Under the pieces are notes generated by a model that saw only the letters and a program-made list of their open reading frames with translations, was not told where the DNA came from and ran no database searches. Positions 9,073 through 17,906 of a stretch of 64,000 nucleotides of DNA are shown one piece after another (within the stretch, counting starts at the first letter, position 1; each line of letters begins with the position of its first letter). The translations under genes and the position numbers were made by a program. The stretch is taken from positions 1-64,000 of the forward strand of contig NZ_LOQG01000039.1 of the NCBI RefSeq assembly GCF_001517835.1, read 5' to 3'. This DNA is from Caviibacter abscessus. Its GTDB lineage: Bacteria > Fusobacteriota > Fusobacteriia > Fusobacteriales > Leptotrichiaceae.

Positions 9073-10972
9073 ATAAGATTCTTAGTAAACTTATCCTATA
9101 ACCAATCATAATAAACAAATACAAACAAAACGAGACTATGCTAAACACCAAAATATACATATCTTTATCTAAATAATCTTTCACCAATAAGTATAGTGAG
9201 ATAGTAGCAATAACCAAACTTAATAATGTCATATATATAGAATTTTCATAATATTTCTTAATTCTATAAGTATTATACCTGTTAATCTCTTCCGAATTCC
9301 AACCAAGATTAAAATATATTTTGTTTTCTCTATCAATTTTTTCCAAATTTTTAATACTAAAAAATGCAATATTACTAATGGCTATCAGCATTAAAATAGA
9401 TCCTAAAAAAATACCAAAAATTGTAAATATAGATAATGCAACTAAACCATTTAATCTAGTCCATTCTTTTAAAACAACTTTAATTGTTATATGGTCCTTA
9501 TCCCTATCTATCACTAAATTAGACGACGAATTTAATACTTCAAATAATTTTCTCTTTAATTGTGGGGCAGGTTTATTGTTAAATTCTACTATAAATACAT
9601 TTCTTATTACAGGAAGATTCATTCTGTCAATCTCTTCGTCATTGAATACAAGTAATTCAAATTGACCATTTATGTTAGACTGTAAAAATGGAAAATTTTG
9701 TATTTCTTTATTCATAAAATACTTTTCATTCTTTATTATACGTTGAGTATCATGAACTTCCTTTTTAATTTTATTTTCAACTGAAACATCTTCTACCTGT
9801 ATTAAGTATTGCTTCTTCTCCAAATTAATTGGTTCTTTTTTTAGTAATTTACGCAAATAGTTGTAATCACTAAGTTTTATAAACTGTTTAGGTAAATTAC
9901 TTTTTTCCATGTCTTCATTCAAGTATATCTTATATTCAATTTCATCAGATATATTTTCAGCATCTATATTCTTCTTTACATCTGCAAAGCTAACATTTTT
10001 AGCATCAACTGATATCGCTAAATCAAAAGGAGCTTCCTTAGCAATATTTTCTTTATATGAATATCCAATTGTCAGTGATACAAATAAAAGCACACAAGCT
10101 AAAGAAAGAATCGTTATAGATATACACTGATTTGTATAATAATTTTTCCAATTTCTTTTTACCTCATTCGAAAAAACATATTCAAAAAGTTTCCTTGGCA
10201 AAAATTTCAAATTTCTATTCAATTTTACTATAAGTATAATTTTAGTAATTCTATAAATAACACAACTTATAAGCACCAAGCTAATCATAATATAATATAT
10301 GCTTACACTGTAAGTTATATTCTTTATTGATAACAAAATAAAAAAAACGGTTAAGTATAATATGCAAAGCGTAATAATTGAATACTGTTGTATATTTGTT
10401 CTTTTTATAATAGCGTCTTCAACTTTTAAAATATTTTCATGATACATTAAATCTTTAATATCCTTTTTGTTAAGGATTAGACATGCTATAAAATAATTAG
10501 TTTGTATTACAGATACAATCAAGAAGCAATATTCAAGCATAATTTTTATGCCTATAATATTTACAGATATATTCGAAATTCCAAATATTAATTCTAAAAG
10601 TGAGATTATAAAGTAGCTATATACAATTCCTAACACTGCTCCAAAAATTGATGCTAAAAATACACTTTTTACCAAATCAACTGTTATAATATAAGCCAAG
10701 TAAATATTCTTACAACCCGCCAAAGAATATATTCCTAACTTTTCTTTATGATTTATTAAAACATGCATTATTCCATCCATTGCAAATTTCATTGAAACAA
10801 TAAATGCAACAATAACTATTAAAGGAAATAGGCTTTTAACCTCTTCCATATTATCTGCTAATTCATATATTTTTTCGTTATTTATTAAAATAAGAACGGA
10901 ATAAAAAAACATAAATATCAAGGACATGCTAAACATGTAATAATATTTTTTATCACCTCTATTATTCTGCAT
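9059..10972 (-). CDS. BceB-like FtsX-family ABC transporter permease
   Basis: A 637-residue membrane protein with an N-terminal helix, three further helices in the first 170 residues, a helix pair near 200-245, a large extracytoplasmic domain (about 310-510) and three C-terminal helices. This is the FtsX/MacB arrangement of BceB-type permeases, which with a BceA ATPase protect against cell-wall-active peptides by freeing lipid targets. The gene starts 4 bases after the ATPase gene, whose last codons contain its GGAGGTG Shine-Dalgarno sequence. No adjacent two-component sensor was seen. The substrate is not known. Confidence 0.8.
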   Translation of the reverse strand: MQNNRGDKKYYYMFSMSLIFMFFYSVLILINNEKIYELADNMEEVKSLFPLIVIVAFIVSMKFAMDGIMHVLINHKEKLGIYSLAGCKNIYLAYIITVDLVKSVFLASIFGAVLGIVYSYFIISLLELIFGISNISVNIIGIKIMLEYCFLIVSVIQTNYFIACLILNKKDIKDLMYHENILKVEDAIIKRTNIQQYSIITLCILYLTVFFILLSIKNITYSVSIYYIMISLVLISCVIYRITKIILIVKLNRNLKFLPRKLFEYVFSNEVKRNWKNYYTNQCISITILSLACVLLFVSLTIGYSYKENIAKEAPFDLAISVDAKNVSFADVKKNIDAENISDEIEYKIYLNEDMEKSNLPKQFIKLSDYNYLRKLLKKEPINLEKKQYLIQVEDVSVENKIKKEVHDTQRIIKNEKYFMNKEIQNFPFLQSNINGQFELLVFNDEEIDRMNLPVIRNVFIVEFNNKPAPQLKRKLFEVLNSSSNLVIDRDKDHITIKVVLKEWTRLNGLVALSIFTIFGIFLGSILMLIAISNIAFFSIKNLEKIDRENKIYFNLGWNSEEINRYNTYRIKKYYENSIYMTLLSLVIATISLYLLVKDYLDKDMYILVFSIVSFCLYLFIMIGYRISLLRILYDRK

Positions 10973-10976
10973 TTAT

Positions 10977-11681
10977 TTAAATTTCACCACCTTCAAAAAA
11001 TAATGCTTTCGCCTTCTCTAAATCACTAAGTTTAATCAACTTTTTATCTTTTATAAAATATACCGAATTACAAACTTTAGCAATATTAAGATCATGAGTT
11101 ACCATCAATAAGGTTATGTTAAATTTGGTAACTACTGCATCTAAGTATCTGATAAGTTCTCTAGAAGTTTGAATATCCAGTGCAGATGTAATCTCATCAG
11201 CAATAACTAGTGTAGGTCTCTTAATAATAGCTCTAGCAATAGCAACTCTTTGTTTCTCTCCACCAGATAGTTCTGAAGGATATTTTAACAAGAAATCCTT
11301 AATATTGAGCACTTTTATAAGTTTATTAAAATATTCATCTTTTTTTATATCAATCCCTGCACTTCTGGTAGGAAGTAATATATTTTCTTCAACATTAAAA
11401 TTCTCTAAAAGCCCAAAATCTTGGAAAATAAATCCTAGTTTATCTCGTCGCAACTCAGACAGCTCAAAATTTTTTAATTTACGTAAACATTTATCGTATA
11501 CATATATATTCCCTTCATAATTTGTATCTATAGTTGATATTATATTTAATAACGTTGTTTTTCCACTTCCACTCTTTCCAAGTATCACCACTCTTTCTCC
11601 TTGAATAACATCAAGATTTATATTTTTTAATATATTCTTATCAGAATATGATTTACTAACATTTTCCAATTTAATTATCAT
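10977..11681 (-). CDS. BceA-like ABC transporter ATP-binding protein
   Basis: A 234-residue ATPase of the LolD/MacB/BceA group. It has the Walker A GKSGSGKTT, the Q-loop region IFQDFGLL, the signature LSGGEKQRVAIARA, the Walker B LVIADEITSALD and the switch histidine VTHDLNIA, so it should be active. It is the first intact gene of an operon with the BceB-like permease and, originally, an ABC exporter. Together they form an export or target-protection system against antimicrobial peptides at the cytoplasmic membrane. It is flanked upstream by the remnant of another immunity-type ATPase. Confidence 0.85.
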   Translation of the reverse strand: MIIKLENVSKSYSDKNILKNINLDVIQGERVVILGKSGSGKTTLLNIISTIDTNYEGNIYVYDKCLRKLKNFELSELRRDKLGFIFQDFGLLENFNVEENILLPTRSAGIDIKKDEYFNKLIKVLNIKDFLLKYPSELSGGEKQRVAIARAIIKRPTLVIADEITSALDIQTSRELIRYLDAVVTKFNITLLMVTHDLNIAKVCNSVYFIKDKKLIKLSDLEKAKALFFEGGEI

Positions 11682-11809
11682 TCATTTCTCACTCCTAACA
11701 ATTTGTTACACCTGTCTTTAAATCATTAATTAAGTTAAACTAAACTTATAATATCTTTTGATTTTTTCAAAAAAATTTTCTTATGATAGTAAAATTCCCT
11801 TCCAAATTA

Positions 11810-12365
11810 TTATTTAAAAATTTCATTAAACTCAGAAATACACTCTGAACCTATTCCCTTGGCATACAGTAGTATTTTGGCTCTCTCAATTTTTCTTACA
11901 AAAACTCGAACACCACTATTTTCTTTATTTTTCCATTCTTGCACTATGATTTCTTAAATTTTCCAGAATCAATAATCCCTATACGATCGGCTAAACTCTC
12001 CAATTCGGATAAGATATCTTGATATCAATATACTTTACCTCTGCAATACCAATAGGATCTAACCCATTTATGGATTCATCCAAAACCAAAATATCGGGAT
12101 TATGCATAATTGCATTTGCAATAGCTAATCTCTTCTTCATTCACAATGAATACTTCGAAAATAGCTTTTTATCTTTATATGGTAAATTTACCAATTCTAA
12201 AGCTTTCTTCACAGAAAGTTGATCTATTCCTCTTAATTTAGTTCAGTCCCTGTTAAATTAGGATAAAAAAACGGATTTTCTATTATGCACCCTACTCTCT
12301 TTAATACTGTTCTCTCTGAATTTATACTCATATTCTTTCCTATATAACTTCTGATATTTTTACCT
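11810..12365 (-). pseudogene. LanF/BcrA-type immunity ABC ATPase, decayed
   Basis: Minus-strand pieces match lantibiotic-protection ATPases in order: GCIIENPFFYPNLTG, LRGIDQLSVKKALELVNLPY, KKRLAIANAIMHNPDILVLD, then ESINGLDPIGIAEVK and SLADRIGIIDSGKF. The Walker A end is absent. Stops interrupt the frame after NLTGTELN and after LFSKYSL, where the signature motif should be, and a frameshift or deletion lies between the first two pieces. It is upstream of the intact BceAB-like pair on the same strand. The rest of the 11682-12648 gap holds nothing else that I can identify. Confidence 0.7.
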
Positions 12366-12607
12366 CCTCGTATAATATACTTACAGTTAAAAAACTACAT
12401 TTTATTATTTTCTATTCCATATTATTTATAAGATCATGACAGTATATATGGGTCGTTACTATCTCTTAATTTAAGAAATTAGCAAAATAAGTGCAAACAG
12501 CAGTTAAATTTTAAAATATTTGTTACACGCCTGTTATGATCAATAATTTTTTCTAATATGGTGATACCATGTTTTTATTAAAAAATCAAATTTGAATCTC
12601 CTTAAAT

Positions 12608-12646
12608 AAAAAAAACTGTAACCACTAAAATTACAGCAGTTACAGT
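12608..12646 (-). terminator. Intrinsic terminator of the mraZ-rsmH-ftsL operon
   Basis: ACTGTAAC (12615-12622) pairs with GTTACAGT (12639-12646). On the minus strand a run of eight T follows. The hairpin lies 2 bases beyond the ftsL stop. Confidence 0.8.
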
Positions 12647-12648
12647 GC

Positions 12649-12972
12649 CTATTTAACATAATTTATTTTTTGATTATATACAAACCCTAATTCTTCAGAT
12701 TTTTGTTGTATTTCACGAATATTTTGTATATTTGCTTTAACAACTTCAAGTCTTGAATTTTCTTTTTCTAATACTTTTAATTCTTTTCTTAATGCTTCGT
12801 TACTTTGTGCATTTGAATAAAGGCTATTTCCTGTTATTATATTTGCTGATGCTATTATTAATACTAATATACAAGCTAAAAATACTTCTACTAAAGTTTT
12901 ATTTATCGTCTTTGCCTTTATTTTAGGGATTGCTACACTCTTTTGTTTTACATTTACTCTTATATTATTCAT
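12649..12972 (-). CDS. ftsL: FtsL-like cell-division protein
   Basis: A 107-residue protein with a short basic cytoplasmic N-terminus, one membrane helix (about residues 28-47, VEVFLACILVLIIASANII) and a leucine/glutamate-rich coiled coil (ALRKELKVLEKENSRLEVV). This is the plan of FtsL, the bitopic divisome protein that pairs with FtsB/DivIC. FtsL proteins share little sequence, so the call rests on topology and on position directly after rsmH, with which it overlaps by 4 bases. Confidence 0.65.
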   Translation of the reverse strand: MNNIRVNVKQKSVAIPKIKAKTINKTLVEVFLACILVLIIASANIITGNSLYSNAQSNEALRKELKVLEKENSRLEVVKANIQNIREIQQKSEELGFVYNQKINYVK

Positions 12973-13895
12973 TTTTCTTTCCTTTCAAATATTCTAAGTT
13001 TTGCTGAATGAGCTCTATTATTCTTATTAAGCTCATCTTGTTTAGCTATAATTGCTTTTTTATTTAAAATCTTGCCATATGATTTTTTATTACATATACA
13101 TACTGGTATATCTTTAGGACAAGTACATGGATTTTCATAATATCTAAACTTTTCCTTAACAATTCTATCCTCTAATGAATGGAATGTTATTATTAAAAGT
13201 CTTCCATTATCATTTAATAAATTCATTGCTTTATCTATTGCTTTTTCTAAAACTTCTAATTCATTATTTACATATATTCTTATAGCTTGAAAAGTTCTTT
13301 TTGCAGGGTGTTTTTTCATTTTTTTACCTATTGCTTTTATAATTATATTCGCAAGTTCAACTGTTGTTTCTATATTTTTTTCTTGTCTTGCTCTTACGAT
13401 ATAGTTTGCAATTTTTCTTGATTTTGGTTCTTCACCATATTTATAAATAATATCTGCTAATTCTTTTTCACTATATTCATTTATTACTTTATATGCTGTA
13501 AGCTCTTGCTCTTCATTCATTCTCATATCTAATTTAGCATCATATTTATATGAGAAACCTCTGTCAACATCATCTAATTGTTTAGAAGAAACTCCTATAT
13601 CCATTAATATTCTGTCAACTTTATCAAAGCCTGCCAAGTATACAACTGTATCCATATTTTGAAAATTATTTTTAAAAATTTTCATTTTATTTTCATATTC
13701 TTTTAAATTTTCTTTAACATAGTTTATTGCGTTTTGATCTTGATCTATTGCTATTAAAATTGAATTTTTTGATGAATTTTCTAAAATTCCTCTACTATGA
13801 CCTCCACCACCTAAAGTGCAGTCTAAATATATGCTATCTTTATTTGAAATAATATTTTCAATTACTTCATCATATAATACGGCTTTATGATACAT
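12969..13895 (-). CDS. rsmH: 16S rRNA (cytosine(1402)-N(4))-methyltransferase RsmH
   Basis: A 308-residue SAM-dependent methyltransferase. It has the N-terminal H-K-AVLYDEV start, the SAM-binding motif DCTLGGGGHSRGIL, the MDIGVSSKQLD motif and the C-terminal RLLIITFHSLEDRIVK segment, all diagnostic of MraW/RsmH. It N4-methylates C1402 of 16S rRNA in the decoding centre. It lies between mraZ and ftsL in the usual dcw-cluster order. The rest of the dcw cluster (pbp, mra, mur genes) is not present downstream. Confidence 0.95.
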   Translation of the reverse strand: MYHKAVLYDEVIENIISNKDSIYLDCTLGGGGHSRGILENSSKNSILIAIDQDQNAINYVKENLKEYENKMKIFKNNFQNMDTVVYLAGFDKVDRILMDIGVSSKQLDDVDRGFSYKYDAKLDMRMNEEQELTAYKVINEYSEKELADIIYKYGEEPKSRKIANYIVRARQEKNIETTVELANIIIKAIGKKMKKHPAKRTFQAIRIYVNNELEVLEKAIDKAMNLLNDNGRLLIITFHSLEDRIVKEKFRYYENPCTCPKDIPVCICNKKSYGKILNKKAIIAKQDELNKNNRAHSAKLRIFERKEK

Positions 13896-13904
13896 TTATA
13901 CCCC

Positions 13905-14321
13905 TTAAATATCATCTGCTAATTCTTCAATATTTTCTAGATTTTCTTCAAGATATTTGTTCCAAACATCTTTAGACCAAATTTCAATTCTGTCAATATT
14001 TCCAGTAACTATGATTTCTTTTTCTAATTTAGAGTATTCTATTAATGATTGCGGAATATTTATTCTTCCCTGTGTATCAAAATTTAACTCTGTTGCAGCT
14101 GATAATATAAATCTTGAATATGCTCTATGATTTTTATTTGTATACTTCATATTTTCAATTTGTTTAGTTTGTTCATTCCATTTTTCAAGTGTAAATAAAT
14201 TGATACAGTTATCAAGTCCTCTTGTGATGACAAAATTATCTGTTAATTGTTCTCTAAATTTAGCTGGAAAAGTTATTCTACCTTTTGAATCCATTTTACA
14301 ATTAAATTCACCAATAAACAT
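13905..14321 (-). CDS. mraZ: Transcriptional regulator MraZ
   Basis: A 138-residue protein with two SpoVT/AbrB-like DRGRI repeats: KMDSKGRITFPAKFRE near the start and NFDTQGRINIPQSL near residue 80. MraZ is a ring-forming DNA-binding protein that represses its own operon by binding direct repeats upstream. The operator is visible 10 bases upstream (14331-14365). The gene starts the mraZ-rsmH-ftsL operon. Confidence 0.93.
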   Translation of the reverse strand: MFIGEFNCKMDSKGRITFPAKFREQLTDNFVITRGLDNCINLFTLEKWNEQTKQIENMKYTNKNHRAYSRFILSAATELNFDTQGRINIPQSLIEYSKLEKEIIVTGNIDRIEIWSKDVWNKYLEENLENIEELADDI

Positions 14322-14330
14322 ATAATCTCA

Positions 14331-14365
14331 CCCCACAATCTTCCACTTTTTTCCATTTTTTCCCA
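14331..14365 (-). promoter_or_regulatory. MraZ box: four direct repeats at exact 10-bp spacing
   Basis: On the minus strand the pentamers TGGGA, TGGAA, TGGAA and TGGGG begin every 10 bases (plus-strand starts 14331, 14341, 14351 and 14361), each followed by a 5-base A/G-rich spacer. This is the known TGGGN5 repeat pattern bound by MraZ. It sits between the likely promoter and the mraZ start. Confidence 0.85.
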
Positions 14366-14375
14366 CTCTTAATAG

Positions 14376-14404
14376 AATATACATTATTATTTTGCTAAAA
14401 GCAA
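14376..14404 (-). promoter_or_regulatory. Promoter of mraZ operon
   Basis: On the minus strand, TTGCTT (14399-14404) and TATATT (14376-14381) are separated by 17 bases. The MraZ box begins about 10 bases downstream, where bound repressor could block initiation. Confidence 0.6.
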
Positions 14405-14492
14405 CATCATTTATTTACAATTTAGTAGAAAAAACTATATTTTTCACATATTTTTGCTATTTTATTTATAAATATTGCTTTTTGTTTACTTT

Positions 14493-14504
14493 TAGTGTAC
14501 ACTA
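14493..14504. promoter_or_regulatory. Palindromic operator candidate of the S24 repressor
   Basis: A perfect 12-bp palindrome, TAGTGTACACTA, overlaps the likely -10 region (TATATT at 14503-14508) of the repressor gene, 25 bases before its start. Position and symmetry suggest autoregulation. Confidence 0.6.
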
Positions 14505-14528
14505 TATTAGAAAAAGGAGGTGCAAAAT

Positions 14529-15152
14529 ATGCCTAAGAAAAATGAGCGGTTAATACTATTAAGAAGTCAGTCTAAATTAACTCAACAAGAATTAGCCGAT
14601 AAACTAAAAGTAACCAAAAGTGCTATATCAATGTATGAAAATGGACTTAGACAGCCTAAATTTAATGTATTAAAAGAAATATGTGAATTATTTAAAGTAG
14701 ATATGGATTATCTTATGGGATATTCAAATATAAAGCGTTCAAATACATATACTAATATTTCTTATGATAAATATGAAAATGTTAGCATGATTCCTTTATA
14801 TTCAAGTATAAGTGCAGGATATGGAAGGCTTGATACTGATTTCGTTGATTTTATTCCTGCTATTGTTAGAGGAGATGAAAAAACATATTTTGCATTCAAA
14901 GTAAAAGGAGATAGCATGTTTCCAAGAATACCTAATAATTCAACTATAGTTATAAAGCAAAATGTACTTATAGAAAATAATGAAATTGGGGCATTTAGAT
15001 TAAATGGCGAAAATTTTGTTAAACAGAAAAAAATTGGAAATGGAAAATTAATCCTTCATTCTTTAAATGATAATTATGATGATATGATAGTTAATGAATA
15101 TGATGAATTTGTTGAATATGGAAAAGTTGTAAAAGTAATAATCGACTTATAA
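14529..15152 (+). CDS. XRE-type repressor with self-cleaving S24 (LexA-like) domain
   Basis: A 207-residue protein when started at the ATG at 14529, which has AAAGGAGG eight bases upstream; an in-frame GTG at 14520 overlaps that Shine-Dalgarno sequence. Residues 7-65 form an XRE helix-turn-helix (LTQQELADKLKVTKSAISMYE). Residues 90-205 form an S24 peptidase domain with the cleavage site Ala96-Gly97 (SISAGYG), the nucleophile Ser129 (GDSMFPRI) and the general base Lys165 (NFVKQKK). This is the layout of LexA, CI and HdiR, whose self-cleavage on RecA filaments relieves repression in the SOS response. It is the main plus-strand gene in this area and ends at a bidirectional terminator. Confidence 0.88.
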   Translation: MPKKNERLILLRSQSKLTQQELADKLKVTKSAISMYENGLRQPKFNVLKEICELFKVDMDYLMGYSNIKRSNTYTNISYDKYENVSMIPLYSSISAGYGRLDTDFVDFIPAIVRGDEKTYFAFKVKGDSMFPRIPNNSTIVIKQNVLIENNEIGAFRLNGENFVKQKKIGNGKLILHSLNDNYDDMIVNEYDEFVEYGKVVKVIIDL

Positions 15153-15178
15153 AAAAAAGACACAGCTGTGTCTTTTTA
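15153..15178. terminator. Bidirectional intrinsic terminator
   Basis: A perfect 11-bp palindromic stem (AAAAGACACAG/CTGTGTCTTTT) has T-runs on both strands. It lies between the convergent S24 repressor and PspC-domain genes. Confidence 0.85.
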
Positions 15179-15181
15179 ATT

Positions 15182-15379
15182 TTAACCCCAGTAATTTGGT
15201 TTTTCTGGTATTACAAATAAAAGTAAAATGTAAAATATAATAGGAGCTCCTAAAAATGCAGATAGTAACCACAATATTATTATTATAGTCGGATCAACAT
15301 CAAGAAATTCTCCAATTCCACCTGCAATTCCAAAAATTATTCTGTTTTTTCTACTACGATATAATTTTTTAACTGGCAT
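15182..15379 (-). CDS. Small PspC-domain membrane protein
   Basis: A 65-residue protein that is one complete PspC domain: KKLYRSRKNRIIFGIAGGIGE, then FLDVDPTIIIILWLLSAF and a second hydrophobic helix ending FVIPEKP. PspC-domain proteins are small inner-membrane proteins linked to envelope stress. The arginine-rich N-terminus is expected in the cytoplasm. The gene follows the acetyltransferase gene by 11 bases and probably shares its transcript. Confidence 0.85.
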   Translation of the reverse strand: MPVKKLYRSRKNRIIFGIAGGIGEFLDVDPTIIIILWLLSAFLGAPIIFYILLLFVIPEKPNYWG

Positions 15380-15390
15380 ATATACACCTC

Positions 15391-15837
15391 CTAATTATCA
15401 ATTACCATTTGTAAATAATCTAAAATTTTAAAGTCAATTTTTTCATATAATTTTTTTGCTTCAGTATTTTTCTTCTCTACTTCTAGTCTTAATCTTTTAT
15501 AGTCGCTATAACTTTCTTTTAAAAATTCAAATACTTTTGTTCCTATACCTTGACCTCTAAATTTCTCTCTTATATATACCTCTTCAATTAATAATACCAT
15601 ACCTGACACTTCTTGTGAATAGGTTTTTGATACTAAACAGTACCCAGAAACCTCATTATTACATTCTAAAATGTAACAAGAAGCATACGTATCAGTTTTC
15701 ATTAAATAGTTAAAAGTATCTGTAAAATAATGGTTAGGTACTGTATGAAGTACTGCATTTGAATTATAAAATTCATTTGTTAATTGCAAATAAATATCTT
15801 TATCTTTTTCTTTTATTTTTCTAATTATTAGATTCAT
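15391..15837 (-). CDS. GNAT family N-acetyltransferase
   Basis: A 148-residue single GNAT domain. It has the core strand VLLIEEVYIREKFRG followed by QGIGTKVFEFLKE, which is motif A with the acetyl-CoA pyrophosphate-binding loop R-G-Q-G-I-G. Its C-terminal end has the usual EKKNTEAKKLYEKIDF. The acceptor substrate is not predictable. It sits between the ribosomal-protein operon terminator and the PspC gene. Confidence 0.88.
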   Translation of the reverse strand: MNLIIRKIKEKDKDIYLQLTNEFYNSNAVLHTVPNHYFTDTFNYLMKTDTYASCYILECNNEVSGYCLVSKTYSQEVSGMVLLIEEVYIREKFRGQGIGTKVFEFLKESYSDYKRLRLEVEKKNTEAKKLYEKIDFKILDYLQMVIDN

Positions 15838-15851
15838 AATTATTTCCTTTT

Positions 15852-15877
15852 AAAAAAAACTCCCATATAAATGGGAG
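15852..15877 (-). terminator. Terminator of the infA-rplQ ribosomal operon
   Basis: CTCCCAT (15860-15866) pairs with ATGGGAG (15871-15877) around a 4-base loop, and on the minus strand eight T follow. It lies 10 bases after the rplQ stop. Confidence 0.88.
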
Positions 15878-15887
15878 AATTTATTTA

Positions 15888-16262
15888 TTAAACTAATTCA
15901 ATTATTGCCATTTCAGCAGAATCTCCACGCCTTACATCAGTTTTGATGATTCTTGTGTATCCACCATTTCTTTCCATATATCTAGGAGCAATTTCTTTGA
16001 ATATCTTAACAACTGCTGCTTCATTTCTTAAGAATGCAAATGCTTGTCTTCTTAAATGTATTTGTCTTGCAGTATCATCAGTTGCATTGAATTTCTTTCC
16101 TAAAGTTATAGCTTTTTCTGCAAATTTTCTAAGTTCTTTAGCTCTTGTTACTGTTGTTTCAATTTTTTCAGCTGTTACTAAAGAAATTGTCATATTTTTT
16201 AACATCGCTAATCTATGATCCGTTCTTCTTCCTAATTTTCTATATGATTTATTATGATTCAT
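15888..16262 (-). CDS. rplQ: 50S ribosomal protein L17
   Basis: A 124-residue L17 with the diagnostic start [20 protein letters not shown] and a C-terminus [12 protein letters not shown]. It binds 23S rRNA near the peptide exit. It is the last gene of the infA-rpmJ-rpsM-rpsK-rpsD-rpoA operon, 21 bases after rpoA. Confidence 0.97.
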   Translation of the reverse strand: MNHNKSYRKLGRRTDHRLAMLKNMTISLVTAEKIETTVTRAKELRKFAEKAITLGKKFNATDDTARQIHLRRQAFAFLRNEAAVVKIFKEIAPRYMERNGGYTRIIKTDVRRGDSAEMAIIELV

Positions 16263-16283
16263 TTTAAGTACTAACCTCCAATC

Positions 16284-17252
16284 TTAGTCTCTTGAATTAC
16301 TTTCTACGTCAAAGCCACACTCTTTTAACTTTTCAATTATCTCATTTAAAGAAACTTTACCAAGATTTTTGATTTTTTCTAATTCAGCTAAAGTCATTTT
16401 AGATAAATCAGAAACTGTGTTTATATTGGCTCTTTTTAAACCATTATAAGCTCTTACTGAAAATTGTAATTCTTCAATTTTTAAATCTGAATAAGCGTTA
16501 CGTATATCTGTAGTTGTAACTAATTCATCGTCACTATCCCCTCTATATTTTGCCATAGAAGTTCCTATATTTGTAAACGGTTTTACGTGTGTAAGAAGTA
16601 ATTCAACCGCATATGATAATGCATCATAAATTTCAACAGAACCATCTGTTTCAATTTCAAGTATTAATTTATCATAATTTGTTACACGTCCAACCATGGT
16701 ATCTGTAACTATATAATTTACTTTTTTTATTGGAGTATATATTGCATCAACTGCTAAGAAATCTAATGGCCAACCATCTTTGTTTATTTCATCTGAAACA
16801 ACAAAGCCTTCTCCAGAATCAACTAAAAACTCCATATTTATTTCTCTATCTGTTGTTACTGTTGCTATTACTTGATCAGGATTAATTATATTTATTCCTA
16901 ATTCAGGCGTTATGTCAGCAGCAGTTATAACTTTAGGTCCTTTAACAGATAAAGACATCTTTTTTTCACCTGGTTCATCAAGCTCTATTATAATTTCTTT
17001 AACATTCAAAATTATGTCAGTAACAGCTTCTTTTACACCTTCAATTGTAGAAAATTCATTTAGAACTCCTTCAATTCTTAAACCTTTTATAGCTGAACCA
17101 GGTATTGAAGATAATAATATTCTTCTTAAGGCATTTCCTATTGTATTACCATAACCTCTATAAAGTGGTTCTAAAGTATATTGGGCTGCATATTTACTGC
17201 TTTTTTCTTCTGTTAATTTTATATTTTTAGCTATCTTTTCTATATTTAGCAA
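16284..17252 (-). CDS. rpoA: DNA-directed RNA polymerase alpha subunit
   Basis: A 322-residue alpha subunit. The N-terminal assembly domain carries GNTIGNALRRILLSSIPG and ends near residue 235. After a linker, the C-terminal domain (about 255-315) has the helix-hairpin-helix FSVRAYNGLKRANINTVSDL and LEKIKNLGKVSLNEI, the part that contacts UP elements and activators. Length and order match the standard alpha operon. Confidence 0.97.
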   Translation of the reverse strand: MLNIEKIAKNIKLTEEKSSKYAAQYTLEPLYRGYGNTIGNALRRILLSSIPGSAIKGLRIEGVLNEFSTIEGVKEAVTDIILNVKEIIIELDEPGEKKMSLSVKGPKVITAADITPELGINIINPDQVIATVTTDREINMEFLVDSGEGFVVSDEINKDGWPLDFLAVDAIYTPIKKVNYIVTDTMVGRVTNYDKLILEIETDGSVEIYDALSYAVELLLTHVKPFTNIGTSMAKYRGDSDDELVTTTDIRNAYSDLKIEELQFSVRAYNGLKRANINTVSDLSKMTLAELEKIKNLGKVSLNEIIEKLKECGFDVESNSRD

Positions 17253-17294
17253 GATAAATCAACTCCTTAGTTAGATATATTATAACAATTATTA

Positions 17295-17882
17295 TTATCT
17301 TGAATAGAATTCTATTATCATTGCTTCATCAATTTCAAAATCAACAACATCTCTTGTTGGATTTTCTAAAACTTTCCCTGCTCTTTTTGCTTCTTCTAAT
17401 TCAAGCCAAGCTGGTATAGCTTTTGAACCTAAAGAATTTTTTACTACATCTAATTCTTTTGAATTTTCTTTCATTTCAATTACATCACCTTGTTTAACTC
17501 TATATGATGCAACGTCTACTCTTTTTCCATTTACAAGTATATGTCCGTGGTTTACTAATTGTCTTGCTTGTCTTCTTGTTGCTCCTAAACCTAATCTATA
17601 TACTACATTATCTAATCTTCTTTCTAGATATTGAAGTAAAAGTTCCCCTGTTACTCCTTCTTTTCTAGTAGCTTCTTCATATAATTTATAGAATTGTTTT
17701 TCCATAACTCCATAAACAAATTTAGCTTTTTGTTTTTCTCTTAATTGTATTCCATATTCTGTCAGTTTCTTATTTGCATTTGGTCTTATATTTCTTTTTG
17801 ATTTTTTATTTACTCCTAATACAACTGGATCAAGTCCAAGTGTTCTACATTTTTTTAGAACGGGTTGTGTATTTCTTGCCAT
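17295..17882 (-). CDS. rpsD: 30S ribosomal protein S4
   Basis: A 195-residue S4. It has an S4 RNA-binding domain ([20 protein letters not shown], then [20 protein letters not shown]) and the C-terminal IIEFYSR. The N-terminal region has no CXXC-type zinc motif, so it is of the zinc-independent kind. S4 nucleates 30S assembly and in many bacteria represses the alpha operon translationally. It lies between rpsK and rpoA. Confidence 0.97.
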   Translation of the reverse strand: MARNTQPVLKKCRTLGLDPVVLGVNKKSKRNIRPNANKKLTEYGIQLREKQKAKFVYGVMEKQFYKLYEEATRKEGVTGELLLQYLERRLDNVVYRLGLGATRRQARQLVNHGHILVNGKRVDVASYRVKQGDVIEMKENSKELDVVKNSLGSKAIPAWLELEEAKRAGKVLENPTRDVVDFEIDEAMIIEFYSR

Positions 17883-17906
17883 TAGTCATTTTCCTCCCTT
17901 ACACTA

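Noticed and set aside
14331-14370. Short tandem repeat or CRISPR-like array
   Set aside because: Units are 10 bp and only four copies exist, placed exactly where an MraZ box belongs. No CRISPR-sized repeats or cas genes were seen in the window.
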